DNA from: Elusimicrobiota bacterium
Lineage (GTDB): Bacteria; Elusimicrobiota; Elusimicrobia; UBA1565; UBA9628
Reading direction: 5' to 3'
NCBI GenBank assembly: GCA_016212855.1
Contig: JACRDP010000028.1
Span: forward strand, 1 to 64,000
DNA: 64,000 nt
Both the position numbers and the translations under genes were made by a program. Below are positions 39,273-47,485 of the stretch, piece after piece. Numbering within the stretch: the stretch's first letter is position 1; every line of letters begins with the position of its first letter. The notes under the pieces were generated by a model that had not been told where the DNA came from, did no database searches, and saw nothing but the letters and a program-made list of their open reading frames with translations.

Positions 39273-40379
39273 ATGGATATCAATGTCTACAGCGTCGCCA
39301 CCCCGGCCGTGCTAGTGATTGTCGCCCTCGAGGCGGCGTACTGTTTATACCAGAAAAACGGCTATTACCGCTTCGACGACGCGATGGCCAATTTCGGCAC
39401 CGCCATCGGCCACCAGATCACGAACGTGGCGGTCGCCGCGTTCGCCTTCGAGCTGTTCACCGCGATTCACGCCCGCTGGCCCGTGGCCGCGTGGGGGAAA
39501 ACCCCGCTGTCCTTCGTCGCGCTGTACGTCTCGCTCGATTTTCTCTTCTATTGGTTTCACCGCGCGGGCCACGGGATCAACTTCCTGTGGGCGGCGCACG
39601 CGCCTCACCACTCGAGCGAGGAGCTCAACTACACCGTCGGCCTGCGCGCGAGCCTGACCCAGCGGCTGGCCTCGTTCCTGTTCTACTGGCCGCTCGCGTT
39701 CGTCGCCGAGCCCGAGGTCGTGCTGCCCCTGGCGGGGCTGCATCTTTTATTCCAGCTGATCCCGCACACGCGCGTCATCGGCCGCCTTCCGTGGTGTATC
39801 GAAGCCTGGCTCAACTGCCCGACCCATCACCGCGTGCATCACGGGATGAATCCGCGTTATCTGGATAAAAACTTCGGGGGAACTTTTATCGTTTGGGACA
39901 AGTTGTTCGGTACTCACGTTGAGGAAACGGAGCCCATCGTCTACGGCGTATTGAGGCCGGTGGGTGCGTTTTCGCCGATCGCAATCAACCTTCAGTACTG
40001 GAGACTTCTCTGGAGAGACGCCGTCGACGCGCCGCGGCTCGCGGACAAATTCAAGCTGTGGATCATGCCCAACGGCTGGCGCCCGCAGGGCGTGCCGCCG
40101 CGGGCGCCGCTGACCTCGGTGTTCGGCCGGGAAAAGCTGACGGCGAGGCTTCCGGTCGCCGACCGCAACCGCATGCTCGTCCAGCTGCCCTTCCTGCTCG
40201 GCGCGATGTGGATCATCACCCGCCACGAGGCGCCGTTAGGGCCGTGGGCCAAGGCCGCGCTCGGGGCGGCGACGTGGTTCGTGATTATCGGCTGGGGAGC
40301 GGCGCTCGACGCGGCCCGTCGCGGCGCCGCACCCCGGTCCAAGCCTCAGATTTTGGCGACGACCTCGGCCTTAGGATAA
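39273..40379 (+). CDS. Sterol desaturase / fatty acid hydroxylase family membrane di-iron enzyme
   Basis: This 368-residue protein has several spans and the histidine boxes of the family: WFHRAGHG, HAPHHSSE and HHRVHHG, which bind the di-iron centre on the cytoplasmic face. NYTVGLR after the second box is typical. A C-terminal extension with two more spans follows. Family members hydroxylate or desaturate sterols, fatty acids, carotenoids or ether lipids; the substrate is unknown. Leaderless promoter AGGACA-17-TACCAT-6-ATG. Confidence 0.9.
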   Translation: MDINVYSVATPAVLVIVALEAAYCLYQKNGYYRFDDAMANFGTAIGHQITNVAVAAFAFELFTAIHARWPVAAWGKTPLSFVALYVSLDFLFYWFHRAGHGINFLWAAHAPHHSSEELNYTVGLRASLTQRLASFLFYWPLAFVAEPEVVLPLAGLHLLFQLIPHTRVIGRLPWCIEAWLNCPTHHRVHHGMNPRYLDKNFGGTFIVWDKLFGTHVEETEPIVYGVLRPVGAFSPIAINLQYWRLLWRDAVDAPRLADKFKLWIMPNGWRPQGVPPRAPLTSVFGREKLTARLPVADRNRMLVQLPFLLGAMWIITRHEAPLGPWAKAALGAATWFVIIGWGAALDAARRGAAPRSKPQILATTSALG

Positions 40380-41008
40380 CGGACCTTCCGGCTTTTCGCA
40401 TAGGCGTCGTCCGGAGCGCGCACGCCGGCCGTCGCCACGACCACCGACTTCCAGCCCTGCGCGTGGAGGCCGAGGATGCGGTCGTACTCGTCCTTGTCGA
40501 AGCCCTCCATCGGGCAGGCGTCCACGCCCAATAACGCCGCGGAGGTGAGGAAGTTTCCCAGCGCGATGTAAACCTGGCGCGTGAGCCACGCCTCGACCTT
40601 CTCGGGCGGGAGCGAGACGGACTGCAGCATCGTCTGCTTATAGCCCTCGAGCAGTTCGGCGGGCACGCGGCGCACCTCGGAGATGCGGTCGACGAAGCGC
40701 TGGACGTCGGCGGGGCCGGCGTCCTTCTTCACGAGGAAGACGACGAGCTTGTCGGCGTCGACGATCTGGCTCTGGCCGTAGGACGCGGGCTGGAGCTTGG
40801 CGCGCAGGGCCTTGTCCTCGATGACGAGGAACTTCCAGGCCTGCAGGCCGTACGAAGAGGGGGACAGGACCAACGACTCCTCGAGCGCTTCCCATTTGTC
40901 GAGCGGCACGCGGCCCGACGTGTCGAACTTCTTCACGGCGTAGCGCCAGTTCAGCGCTCCGACGAGCGTCTCCGGCAGGATGGTCTTCTCTACGGTTCGT
41001 GTTTCCAT
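40346..41008 (-). CDS. NAD(P)H-dependent nitroreductase-family flavoprotein
   Basis: This 220-residue protein is of the NfsB type: ALNWRYAVKKFDTSGRV (FMN-binding Arg/Lys region), SPSSYGLQAWKFLVI, and late motifs ALLGVDACPMEGFDKDEYDRILGL. It reduces nitroaromatics, quinones or similar acceptors using FMN. It lies 45 bp downstream of an Rrf2-type regulator on the same strand and has its own AGAGAGGAT ribosome site. Its end overlaps the convergent desaturase gene by 34 bases. Confidence 0.92.
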   Translation of the reverse strand: METRTVEKTILPETLVGALNWRYAVKKFDTSGRVPLDKWEALEESLVLSPSSYGLQAWKFLVIEDKALRAKLQPASYGQSQIVDADKLVVFLVKKDAGPADVQRFVDRISEVRRVPAELLEGYKQTMLQSVSLPPEKVEAWLTRQVYIALGNFLTSAALLGVDACPMEGFDKDEYDRILGLHAQGWKSVVVATAGVRAPDDAYAKSRKVRYPKAEVVAKI

Positions 41009-41053
41009 ATGTATCCTCTCTGGTTACAGTTTAGCTCAAAAAAATAGGCGGCG

Positions 41054-41467
41054 TCAACCGAGCTGGCTCACGATGTCCGCGACGCTCGTGCGCTTGAGTT
41101 CGGGGGCGATCTTCGACTGGACGCGGGCGAACACGCCTTTCAGGATGCCCGACATGCGGCAGGCCACCGGGCACTTCTCGTTCTTCTTCGCGTGCTCGGC
41201 GAACAACCCGCCGCAGTCCTCGACCGCGTGGTACACGTCCAAAAGGGTGATCCGGGCCGCGGGCTTGGCGAGGGTGAAGCCGCCCTTGGCGCCGTGCGCG
41301 GACTCGACGAGGCCGGCCTTGGCGAGCTGCGAGAGCAGGCGGCGGATCACCACAGGGTTCGTCGCGACCGAGCCGGCGATCGCGCGCGAGGTGTGCCGCT
41401 CGTCCGAGTGATGCGCGATCACCGCCAGGGCGTGGACCGCGACCGCGAACTTCGAGTTGGCCGCCAT
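41054..41467 (-). CDS. Rrf2 family transcriptional regulator
   Basis: This 137-residue protein has a winged HTH (SRAIAGSVATNPVVIRRLLSQLAKAGLVES), the wing GAKGGFTLAKPA, and cysteines at CGGL and KCPVAC. Rrf2 proteins such as IscR and NsrR bind Fe-S clusters through three cysteines and sense NO, iron or redox state, so this one may carry a cluster. It heads an operon with a nitroreductase, fitting a nitrosative or redox stress response. Perfect TTGACA-17-TACAAT promoter with a nine-base gap to the ATG. Confidence 0.92.
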   Translation of the reverse strand: MAANSKFAVAVHALAVIAHHSDERHTSRAIAGSVATNPVVIRRLLSQLAKAGLVESAHGAKGGFTLAKPAARITLLDVYHAVEDCGGLFAEHAKKNEKCPVACRMSGILKGVFARVQSKIAPELKRTSVADIVSQLG

Positions 41468-41476
41468 AATGTAACC

Positions 41477-41523
41477 ATTGTAGTCACATATACTTAAGTT
41501 GTCAAGGCCCTCTTTGCTATCAT
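41477..41523. promoter_or_regulatory. Divergent promoters with overlapping -35 regions
   Basis: On the minus strand, TTGACA (41500-41505), 17 bp, TACAAT (41477-41482), nine bases to the ATG at 41467. On the plus strand, TATCAT (41518-41523) ends six bases before the ATG at 41530. Any Rrf2 binding here would affect both genes. Confidence 0.65.
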
Positions 41524-41529
41524 GGCCCC

Positions 41530-42339
41530 ATGTCCCGCTACCGCTATTTGCTCGGCGACTCGCGCGGCGAGGCCGCGCGCCTGCGCTTCCAAGCCCGTTT
41601 ATGGGATCCGGTTTCTTTTGCTCTGTTCGACAGACTGAAATTGAAACCGCGCATGAAAGTGTTGGAGATCGGACCGGGCCAGGGGTCGCTGCACATGGAG
41701 TTGCGGCGGCGCGTGAAGGGCCCGGTCGACGCGGTCGAGCGCTCGGCGCCGTTCGCGGCGCGCTTGCGGCGGCTGTGCGCCCGCGACGGCCGCGGCCCGG
41801 GGACGATCTGGGAGACCGACCTGCTCGACGCGCCGCTCCCGCGGGGGAAATACGACCTGATCTTCGCGCGCTGGGTGTTTCTGTTCCTGCCTGAGCCGCT
41901 CAAGCACCTGCGCAAGCTGGCGCGCGCGCTCAAGCCGGGCGGACGCATCGCGATTCAGGACTATCATCGCGAGTCGATGCGGCTGTACCCGACCCCGCCC
42001 GACTGGAACGAGCTGTTCGCCGCCGACGTCGCTTTCTTCAAGACTCAGGGCGGCGACGCTTCGATCGGCGGTCGTCTGCCCGAACTGTATCGTGACGCCG
42101 GCTTGATTCCGGTGTCGGCCAAGGCCGAGCTGAAAACGGGCTTCCCGGGCTCGGATGTGTGGACCTGGGCGTCGTGGTACTTCCTCGGCGTGATGCCCCG
42201 GCTCGGGAAGATAAAGCCTTTCAGTCCGGCCGCCGCCCGGCGCGTCTCCGCGGCCTGGCGCGCGGCCGCCAAGCGCCCGGAGAGCCTGTTCGTCGCCCCG
42301 GCCGTGCTCGACTGCGTCGCGAGAAAGCCGCGCCGATGA
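41530..42339 (+). CDS. Class I SAM-dependent methyltransferase
   Basis: This 269-residue protein has the SAM motif MKVLEIGPGQGSLHMEL (motif I), DLIFARWVFLFL (post II) and LKPGGRIAIQDYH (motif III). The layout resembles UbiE/small-molecule methyltransferases. It is coupled by ATGA to a gene for a helical barrel-like protein, so both probably act in one pathway. The substrate is unknown. Leaderless start, TATCAT-6-ATG. Confidence 0.85.
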   Translation: MSRYRYLLGDSRGEAARLRFQARLWDPVSFALFDRLKLKPRMKVLEIGPGQGSLHMELRRRVKGPVDAVERSAPFAARLRRLCARDGRGPGTIWETDLLDAPLPRGKYDLIFARWVFLFLPEPLKHLRKLARALKPGGRIAIQDYHRESMRLYPTPPDWNELFAADVAFFKTQGGDASIGGRLPELYRDAGLIPVSAKAELKTGFPGSDVWTWASWYFLGVMPRLGKIKPFSPAAARRVSAAWRAAAKRPESLFVAPAVLDCVARKPRR

Positions 42340-43268
42340 GCGAGCGCTGGCTCGCCGTCTCGACGGCCTACCTCACCTCGAAAAAAGCGCAGGACAGCCT
42401 CGCCGCCGACCCGTACTGGCCGAAATGGGATTCGCCGTGGTGGCACATGACCTTGCTGTGGGAAATGGGCCGCGCCGACGCGATCCCGAAAGAGGCGGCC
42501 GAGGCGATGTTGAAGGCCATCGAAACGAAATACGTGCGCTTCTTCCCAAATCCCCGAGAACCGATGCCGCCCGGTAAGGATTATCACCGCGACGGTCTGT
42601 GCCATTGCGGCCTGGGCAACATGTACCAGACCTTGGCCGCCTGCGGACTCGACCTCGATCATCGCGCTCCCTGGATGAGGGCCTGGTTCCTGCACTATCA
42701 GCTTCCCGACGGCGGCCTCAACTGCGACGACAAGGCCTACGGCGGAGCCGGAGGCTCCTCTTCGATCCAGTCCACCCTTCCCGCGCTCGAAGCCGTGCTC
42801 GGCGCCGGCCGTCCCCTGACTCCGGGCGAGGAGCATTTCGTCGATCTCGGCGCGGAGTACCTGCTCGAACGAAAGCTGGCCTTCCGTCGGCGCGACGGCC
42901 AGCTCATGAACCCGGACTTCCTGAACATCGGCTTCCCGCGCTTCTACGACTACGACATCCTGCGCGGCCTGGCCTTCCTCTCCGAATGGGCGCGCCTACG
43001 CCGTCGCCGCGTCCCGCGCCGCGCCGTCGGCTGGGCGTTCGACTCGATGGAAGACAGGTTCCCGGACGCGCGCGTCCGAATAGAAAAAGAAGGCCTGGTC
43101 GCGACCGAAGATACGCTCTCCCAAGGTAAAGACGGCAACTGGTTTCGCGGCAAGACGTCGAGCTTCACCTTGCTCGATTCCGTCAGAAAGGTCGGCTCTC
43201 CCTGCGAGCCTTTGACCCGACAATGGGAAAACATCAAGAAAAACCTGGGACCCCGTCTTGAAGGGTAG
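42336..43268 (+). CDS. Alpha/alpha-barrel (prenyltransferase/squalene-cyclase-like) protein
   Basis: This encodes 310 residues with repeated helix and loop motifs such as YQLPDGGLNCDDKAYGGAGG and MNPDFLNIGFPRFYDYDILRG, which resemble QW-type repeats of terpene cyclases and related alpha/alpha barrels. No DxDD catalytic motif is visible, so cyclase activity is doubtful. HRDGLCHCGLGNM supplies possible metal ligands. The start codon overlaps the stop of the methyltransferase gene. Confidence 0.55.
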   Translation: MSERWLAVSTAYLTSKKAQDSLAADPYWPKWDSPWWHMTLLWEMGRADAIPKEAAEAMLKAIETKYVRFFPNPREPMPPGKDYHRDGLCHCGLGNMYQTLAACGLDLDHRAPWMRAWFLHYQLPDGGLNCDDKAYGGAGGSSSIQSTLPALEAVLGAGRPLTPGEEHFVDLGAEYLLERKLAFRRRDGQLMNPDFLNIGFPRFYDYDILRGLAFLSEWARLRRRRVPRRAVGWAFDSMEDRFPDARVRIEKEGLVATEDTLSQGKDGNWFRGKTSSFTLLDSVRKVGSPCEPLTRQWENIKKNLGPRLEG

Positions 43269-43339
43269 GCCTTCAGTCCGTCGGGATAGGACCTTCCGAC
43301 CCTGGGAGGAGGGGGGGTGGGGCGGGTATCCTATATGTG

Positions 43340-45133
43340 ATGAAAAAGGTCGTGGCCATAGGGTTAATTGCGTGTCTGATCGGCGCGTCGTTGCCGGGCG
43401 AAGCCGTGGCCCAGGTACGAATTGCGCTTCCGGCGAATTCTCAAGTCGTTGCCGTGCCGATGGGAATTCCGGCTCTTGGAGGAGAGACCAATCCGTTGTC
43501 GTTGCAAACGTTGCCGTTGTCGTTGGCGGGTTCATTGGCTCCCTCGCTCGCTCCGTCCGTCGTTCCGTCGTTGTCGTTAACCCCCGCCGCCGTCCTCGCC
43601 TTGCCGGCCGCCGTCGCGGCCGCCCCAGCGGCCGCAGCTTCCGCGAAGCCAATGTCAGCCGCCGCCCCCAAAGCGGCGCTCGTTCAAGCCGCCGCTCACC
43701 TTTCGGCCGCTTCACTTCCGGACCGCCCCGCCGAGCGGGGCAAGCTTGCCGCCGACGAAATCTTCTCCGGCGCGGCCTCGAAGGAGTCCTCCGATGATCC
43801 GACCCCCGGCGCCCTCTCCGATCCCAAGCCCGCTCTCTCGCCCGCGACCAGCGTCGCTCCCAAGGTCAAAAAAGAGCCTCTCCTCTCTCGCTGGAAATCC
43901 GCCGTGACCGGAAATACCGGTTCCCTCGTCCTCGCCGGCTTCGCCTGGAACTTCCTCACCATCGCGGCCTACTCCATCATCGGCCCCGCTCGCGGCGGTC
44001 TCCTCCTGACCAAATTCGGCCCGGACACCTTGCCCTGGATCTACATGGGCAGCGCCTTGCTGACCGGCGCCGTCGTCTACGTCTTCAACCGTTTCGTGCG
44101 CGTGCCGCGCAAGCTCCTCATCGGCGGCTCGCTCACCTTGCTGGCCGTCACCTTGGCCGGCGGCGCGCTCGCGGTCTCCGCCGCGGCGATGCCTTCCGTC
44201 GCTATCGGCTACTACCTCTGGACCGACGTGTTCGGCATCATGTCCACCACGCTTTTCTGGATGTACGCCAACGACGTGTTCACGCGCGACGAGTCCAAGC
44301 GCCTGTTCGGCTTCATCGCCGCCGGCGCCCCGCTGGGCTCGATCGCGGGCGCTTTGCTCCTCAAGCTGCTCGTCGGTTCGATGGGCCCCGTGCCGATGCT
44401 GATGATCGCCGCGGGAATTTTCGCCGCTGTCCTGCCGATCTTCTTTTTCATGGAGAAACGCGCCAAGGGCCGCGCCGCCGAGGAGGCGCCGAAAGTCGCC
44501 GCGGGCGCGGCCCCCAAGGGCATTCTCAAGACGATCCTGAGCTCACCGTTCCTGATCTTCCTGACCGCGCTCGTCGCCCTCGAGCGCCTCGTGCCGGACA
44601 TCACCAACTATTTGTACAGCGTCGCCGCGAAAGCGTCCTATGGGACCGATCCGACTGCGATGACCCAGATGTTCGCGGACGTCAACCTGTGGACCAGCCT
44701 CGTCTCGTTCGCCGCGAGCACCTTGTTCGTCGGCTTGACCATCCGCAAGCTCGGCATCAGCGGCGCTTTGATGACGGCGGGGCTCGCGAACCTGATCCTG
44801 TTCGCGCTGTTCCCGTTCATGCCCACGCTCGGCCTCGCGGCCGTGTTCTTCGGCCTCGACGGCGTGACGCGCTACACCTGGTTCAAGACCGCCAAGGAGT
44901 CGACTTACGCGGCGACCGACCGCGAGACCTTGTACCGCGTGAAGCCCGTCATCGAGATGTTCGTCTACCGCTTCGCGCGTTTCGCCGCGGGGCTGCTGTT
45001 GCTCGCCGTGGCCTGGCTCGGCGGCGGCGCCGTTCAAGTGGCGCTGCTCGGCGTCCCGCTCGCCCTGCTTTGGCTGTACGTGTCCTGGCGCCTAGGCCGC
45101 GAGCACAAGAAGCTCGAAGAAGCTCAGAAATGA
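43340..45133 (+). CDS. Signal/Ala-Pro linker protein with Npt1-like MFS transporter domain
   Basis: This is a 597-residue protein. Its N-terminus (VVAIGLIACLIGASLPGEAVAQ) is signal-like, followed by a Ser/Leu/Pro/Ala linker (SLAPSLAPSVVPSLSLTPAA) to about residue 170. About 12 spans follow (from NTGSLVLAGFAWNFLTIAAY). The transporter half resembles the Npt1/Npt2 or ADP/ATP-translocase-like MFS group (FWMYANDVFTRDESKRLFGFI). The substrate is unknown. It overlaps arsC, which overlaps an aquaporin gene, so one operon encodes all three. TATCCT lies seven bases upstream of the ATG. Confidence 0.78.
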   Translation: MKKVVAIGLIACLIGASLPGEAVAQVRIALPANSQVVAVPMGIPALGGETNPLSLQTLPLSLAGSLAPSLAPSVVPSLSLTPAAVLALPAAVAAAPAAAASAKPMSAAAPKAALVQAAAHLSAASLPDRPAERGKLAADEIFSGAASKESSDDPTPGALSDPKPALSPATSVAPKVKKEPLLSRWKSAVTGNTGSLVLAGFAWNFLTIAAYSIIGPARGGLLLTKFGPDTLPWIYMGSALLTGAVVYVFNRFVRVPRKLLIGGSLTLLAVTLAGGALAVSAAAMPSVAIGYYLWTDVFGIMSTTLFWMYANDVFTRDESKRLFGFIAAGAPLGSIAGALLLKLLVGSMGPVPMLMIAAGIFAAVLPIFFFMEKRAKGRAAEEAPKVAAGAAPKGILKTILSSPFLIFLTALVALERLVPDITNYLYSVAAKASYGTDPTAMTQMFADVNLWTSLVSFAASTLFVGLTIRKLGISGALMTAGLANLILFALFPFMPTLGLAAVFFGLDGVTRYTWFKTAKESTYAATDRETLYRVKPVIEMFVYRFARFAAGLLLLAVAWLGGGAVQVALLGVPLALLWLYVSWRLGREHKKLEEAQK

Positions 45134-45525
45134 AACGCGTGCTGTTCGTCTGCGTCGAGAACTCCTGCCGCTCCCAGATGGCCGAGGGCTTCGCCCGGCT
45201 TCACGGCGCCGGCAAGGTGGAAGCGCACAGCGCGGGGTCCAAGCCGTCAGGTAAGATCAACGCGACCGCCATTGAGGTTATGCGAGAGAAGAAGGTCGAT
45301 CTCATGGAGCAGCAGTCCAAAGGCTTGGACGCTTTGCCCTCAGGAAAGTGGGCCGCCGTCGTGACCATGGGATGCGGCGACGCCTGCCCGTCCTTGCCCG
45401 CTGAGCGCCGCCTGGATTGGGCCCTGCCCGACCCCAAACGCATGCCGCTCGACGAGTTCCGCAAGGTGCGCGACGACATCGAGGCGCGCGTGAAGGCCTT
45501 GCTCGCCGAAGTCGCCGGTGCGTAG
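45130..45525 (+). CDS. arsC: Arsenate reductase, low-molecular-weight phosphatase type
   Basis: This 131-residue protein has the P-loop CVENSCRSQMAEG (CX5R) with nucleophile Cys8, the resolving-cysteine region MGCGDACPSLPAERRLDW, and DPKRMPLDEFRKVRDDI with the conserved Asp. This is the thioredoxin-dependent ArsC of the Staphylococcus/Bacillus type, which converts arsenate to arsenite in the cytoplasm. Coupling to an aquaporin gene suggests that arsenite leaves through the channel rather than an ArsB or Acr3 pump. Confidence 0.92.
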   Translation: MKRVLFVCVENSCRSQMAEGFARLHGAGKVEAHSAGSKPSGKINATAIEVMREKKVDLMEQQSKGLDALPSGKWAAVVTMGCGDACPSLPAERRLDWALPDPKRMPLDEFRKVRDDIEARVKALLAEVAGA

Positions 45526-46120
45526 GCTCGCCGTCGAGGCGGCCGCGACCTTCGGGCTCATGTTTCTCGGGACCGGAGCCTGCGTCGTGAACGCCGTCTC
45601 GGGCGGACGCCTCGGCGTCGCCGGCGTCGGCCTGATTTGGGGCGCGCTCGTCTGGCTCCTCGCGACTCTCAGCGGCGCCCACATGAATCCCGCGGTGACC
45701 GTCGCCTCGGGCCTGCCAGCGCGCGAGCAGGCCCGCTACGCGCTCGCGCAGACGTTTGGCGCGCTGGCCGCGAGCCTGGCGCTTCTCTTGATCTTCCGCG
45801 GCCGCGCCGGCGATCTCGGCGCGACGACCCCGGCCGCGGGAGCGGCCGTCTCCTTTTTCCTCGAGTTCATGATGACCACGGCCCTCGTCCTGGCGGTGCT
45901 TCGCGCCCCGCCCAAGCTCGTGCCGGCCGCGGCGGGTCTCATCGTCGTGCTCGCGTCGATTTTCGGGGGGCCGCTGACCGGCGCCTCGATGAATCCCGCC
46001 CGCTCGCTCGCGCCGGCCCTCGTCTCCGGCCGCCTCGGGGGGCTCTGGATCTACCTGTCGGCGCCGCTGCTCGGCGCCTTCGCCGCGGCGGCTCTCACGT
46101 CGGCGTCCCGCCGAAACTAA
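45518..46120 (+). CDS. Aquaporin/MIP family channel, AqpS-like
   Basis: This 200-residue, six-span channel has both NPA boxes (SGAHMNPAVT and TGASMNPARS). In Sinorhizobium, an AqpS channel with ArsC replaces the arsenite pump, letting arsenite flow out down its gradient. This gene begins with a GTG overlapping arsC by eight bases, an arrangement matching that pairing. It may also pass water, glycerol or other metalloid acids. It is short for the family but both pore motifs are intact. Confidence 0.92.
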   Translation: MRRLAVEAAATFGLMFLGTGACVVNAVSGGRLGVAGVGLIWGALVWLLATLSGAHMNPAVTVASGLPAREQARYALAQTFGALAASLALLLIFRGRAGDLGATTPAAGAAVSFFLEFMMTTALVLAVLRAPPKLVPAAAGLIVVLASIFGGPLTGASMNPARSLAPALVSGRLGGLWIYLSAPLLGAFAAAALTSASRRN

Positions 46121-46153
46121 GGAACTTTTCCGCCTCTTCAATCGTATGAAGGG

Positions 46154-46459
46154 ATGGATGATCAAACCCTTGAATTGTATATACAATCGTGTTACACTGT
46201 ATCGGCGCTTCGGTGGTCGAATGCGAAAAACGATAAGCTGCGTCTTGAAAGGGGCGTTTCGTTCTCCGAACTCTTGTCGGCGCGTTTTGTCGACGACACG
46301 TGTCATCCGCAGAAGCCGCACCAACGGATATTCTTCGTGGAATTTCGTGAATACATTTGGCTTATACCATTCGTAGTCCAAAACGACGAAATATTTTTCA
46401 AGACCGCGTTTCCAAGTCGGGCGTATACGAAGTCATGGAGGGGAGGATGGCTGCTATGA
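46154..46459 (+). CDS. BrnT-like toxin of a type II toxin-antitoxin pair
   Basis: A frame of up to 101 residues contains the pattern of BrnT-like RNase toxins: RWSNAKNDKLRLERGVSFSEL (Trp-x-x-x-Lys-Asn and RG-SF), an aromatic strand region YIWLIPFVV, and FFKTAFPSRAYTK near the C-terminus. Such toxins cleave RNA and are neutralised by a DNA-binding partner encoded just after. The stop overlaps the antitoxin start (ATGA). The first 15-20 codons overlap a promoter and palindrome, so the true start may be downstream and non-ATG. The segment is visibly less GC-rich than its surroundings, suggesting horizontal gain. Confidence 0.7.
   Translation: MDDQTLELYIQSCYTVSALRWSNAKNDKLRLERGVSFSELLSARFVDDTCHPQKPHQRIFFVEFREYIWLIPFVVQNDEIFFKTAFPSRAYTKSWRGGWLL
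46170..46198 (+). promoter_or_regulatory. Promoter with palindromic operator for the toxin-antitoxin operon
   Basis: TTGAAT (46170-46175), 17 bp, TACACT (46193-46198). The perfect palindrome ATTGTATATACAAT (46174-46187) occupies the spacer, an arrangement suited to autorepression by the CopG-like antitoxin. Confidence 0.6.
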
Positions 46460-46707
46460 ATCCGTTCAAGCTCAATCGCGCGGAAAAAAAGATCGAAGCT
46501 GAAGTGCTGCGTGGCGAATGGAAATCGGTCGACCCCGAGAGATTCAAACGCATTTCCGTCGCTATCGCTCGCGCGCGCAAGGACGCGGTCATCAGCCTGC
46601 GCCTCAACAGCGAGGACCTCGCGGCCTTCAAGAAGAAGGCGAAGGCTGCGGGTGTCCCTTACCAAAGCCTGATCGCGGAGCTCATTCACTACCACGCGAC
46701 GCATTAA
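46456..46707 (+). CDS. CopG/ribbon-helix-helix-like antitoxin
   Basis: This encodes 83 residues. It has the antitoxin layout seen with BrnT-like toxins: an acidic N-terminal helix (NRAEKKIEAEVLRGEW), then AVISLRLNSEDLAAFKKKAKAAGVPYQSLIAELIHYHA, in which the last part is the conserved ribbon-helix-helix-type segment (GxPYQxLI). It binds and blocks the toxin and represses the operon. GGGAGG (46441-46446) precedes the ATG at 46456; the start overlaps the toxin stop. Confidence 0.8.
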   Translation: MNPFKLNRAEKKIEAEVLRGEWKSVDPERFKRISVAIARARKDAVISLRLNSEDLAAFKKKAKAAGVPYQSLIAELIHYHATH

Positions 46708-46765
46708 GCCGGGAAAAAATTGAGGGGTCTCAAACGTATGCTGGCATGGCTGTCGACTGTCAGCG

Positions 46766-47485
46766 TTAAGTGAAGATCAGCTTGTAGCCGGCGATGGCGA
46801 GCACGGCGGCGAGCAGTTTCTTGATGGCCGATGGAGCAAGCAGGCGGCTGCCGAGATACGAGCCCGCGGTGCCGCCCAGCGCGGCCGCGACGGCGAGCGG
46901 AACGACGACGGAAGGGAACCCTTTTCGGGCGCTGAGATGGCCGATCAGTCCGGAAATGGAATTGACGAGAATAAATGCGGCGGAGACGGCCGCGATCGTC
47001 TTGATCGTGCCCCAGCGCATGAAGACGGCGAGCGGGGTGAGGAAGATTCCGCCGCCGGTGCCGGTGAGGCCGGAGAGCAGGCCGAGGCCCGCGCCCGCGC
47101 CGAGCGAGGCCGGTTTCGACGGAGCCCGGGGCGAGATGTCGGCCGGCGAATCGAACAGGAAGCGGACGGCGGAGGCGAACAGGACGAGGCCGACGAGGAC
47201 CCTAAACGCGTGCGTGGGCAAGGTGACGTAGCCGCCGAGGAAGGCGAAAGGAATGGACAGCGCCGCGAAGGGCCAGAACAGAGGCCAGGAGAAATGCCCC
47301 GCGCGCCAGAACTGGAGGGTGCCGATGCCCGCGACGAGAATGTTGAGGGCGAGCGCGGCGGGCTTGATCTCGGCGGGAGCGAGGCCCGCCAAGGTCATCA
47401 CCGCGATGTAGCCGGAGGCGCCGGCGTGCCCCACGCACGAATAGAGAAACGCGACGGCGAACACGGCGGCGATAAGCGGCGTCAC
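46766..47485 (-). CDS. TauE/SafE (TSUP) family permease
   Basis: This 239-residue protein has eight spans and two related halves. GLTGTGGGIFLTPLAVFM is the family signature, in the second half, with a less clear copy at AFLYSCVGHAGASGYIAVM in the first. TSUP proteins move sulfite, sulfonates, sulfoacetate or similar anions. It overlaps the stop of the receiver-like gene upstream by four bases. It is full length, in contrast to the half-size relative at 30161. Confidence 0.88.
   Translation of the reverse strand: MTPLIAAVFAVAFLYSCVGHAGASGYIAVMTLAGLAPAEIKPAALALNILVAGIGTLQFWRAGHFSWPLFWPFAALSIPFAFLGGYVTLPTHAFRVLVGLVLFASAVRFLFDSPADISPRAPSKPASLGAGAGLGLLSGLTGTGGGIFLTPLAVFMRWGTIKTIAAVSAAFILVNSISGLIGHLSARKGFPSVVVPLAVAAALGGTAGSYLGSRLLAPSAIKKLLAAVLAIAGYKLIFT

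Noticed and set aside
46121-46765. Insertion sequence or integron at the less GC-rich segment
   Set aside because: No transposase, integrase or terminal repeats are visible; the toxin-antitoxin pair accounts for the segment.
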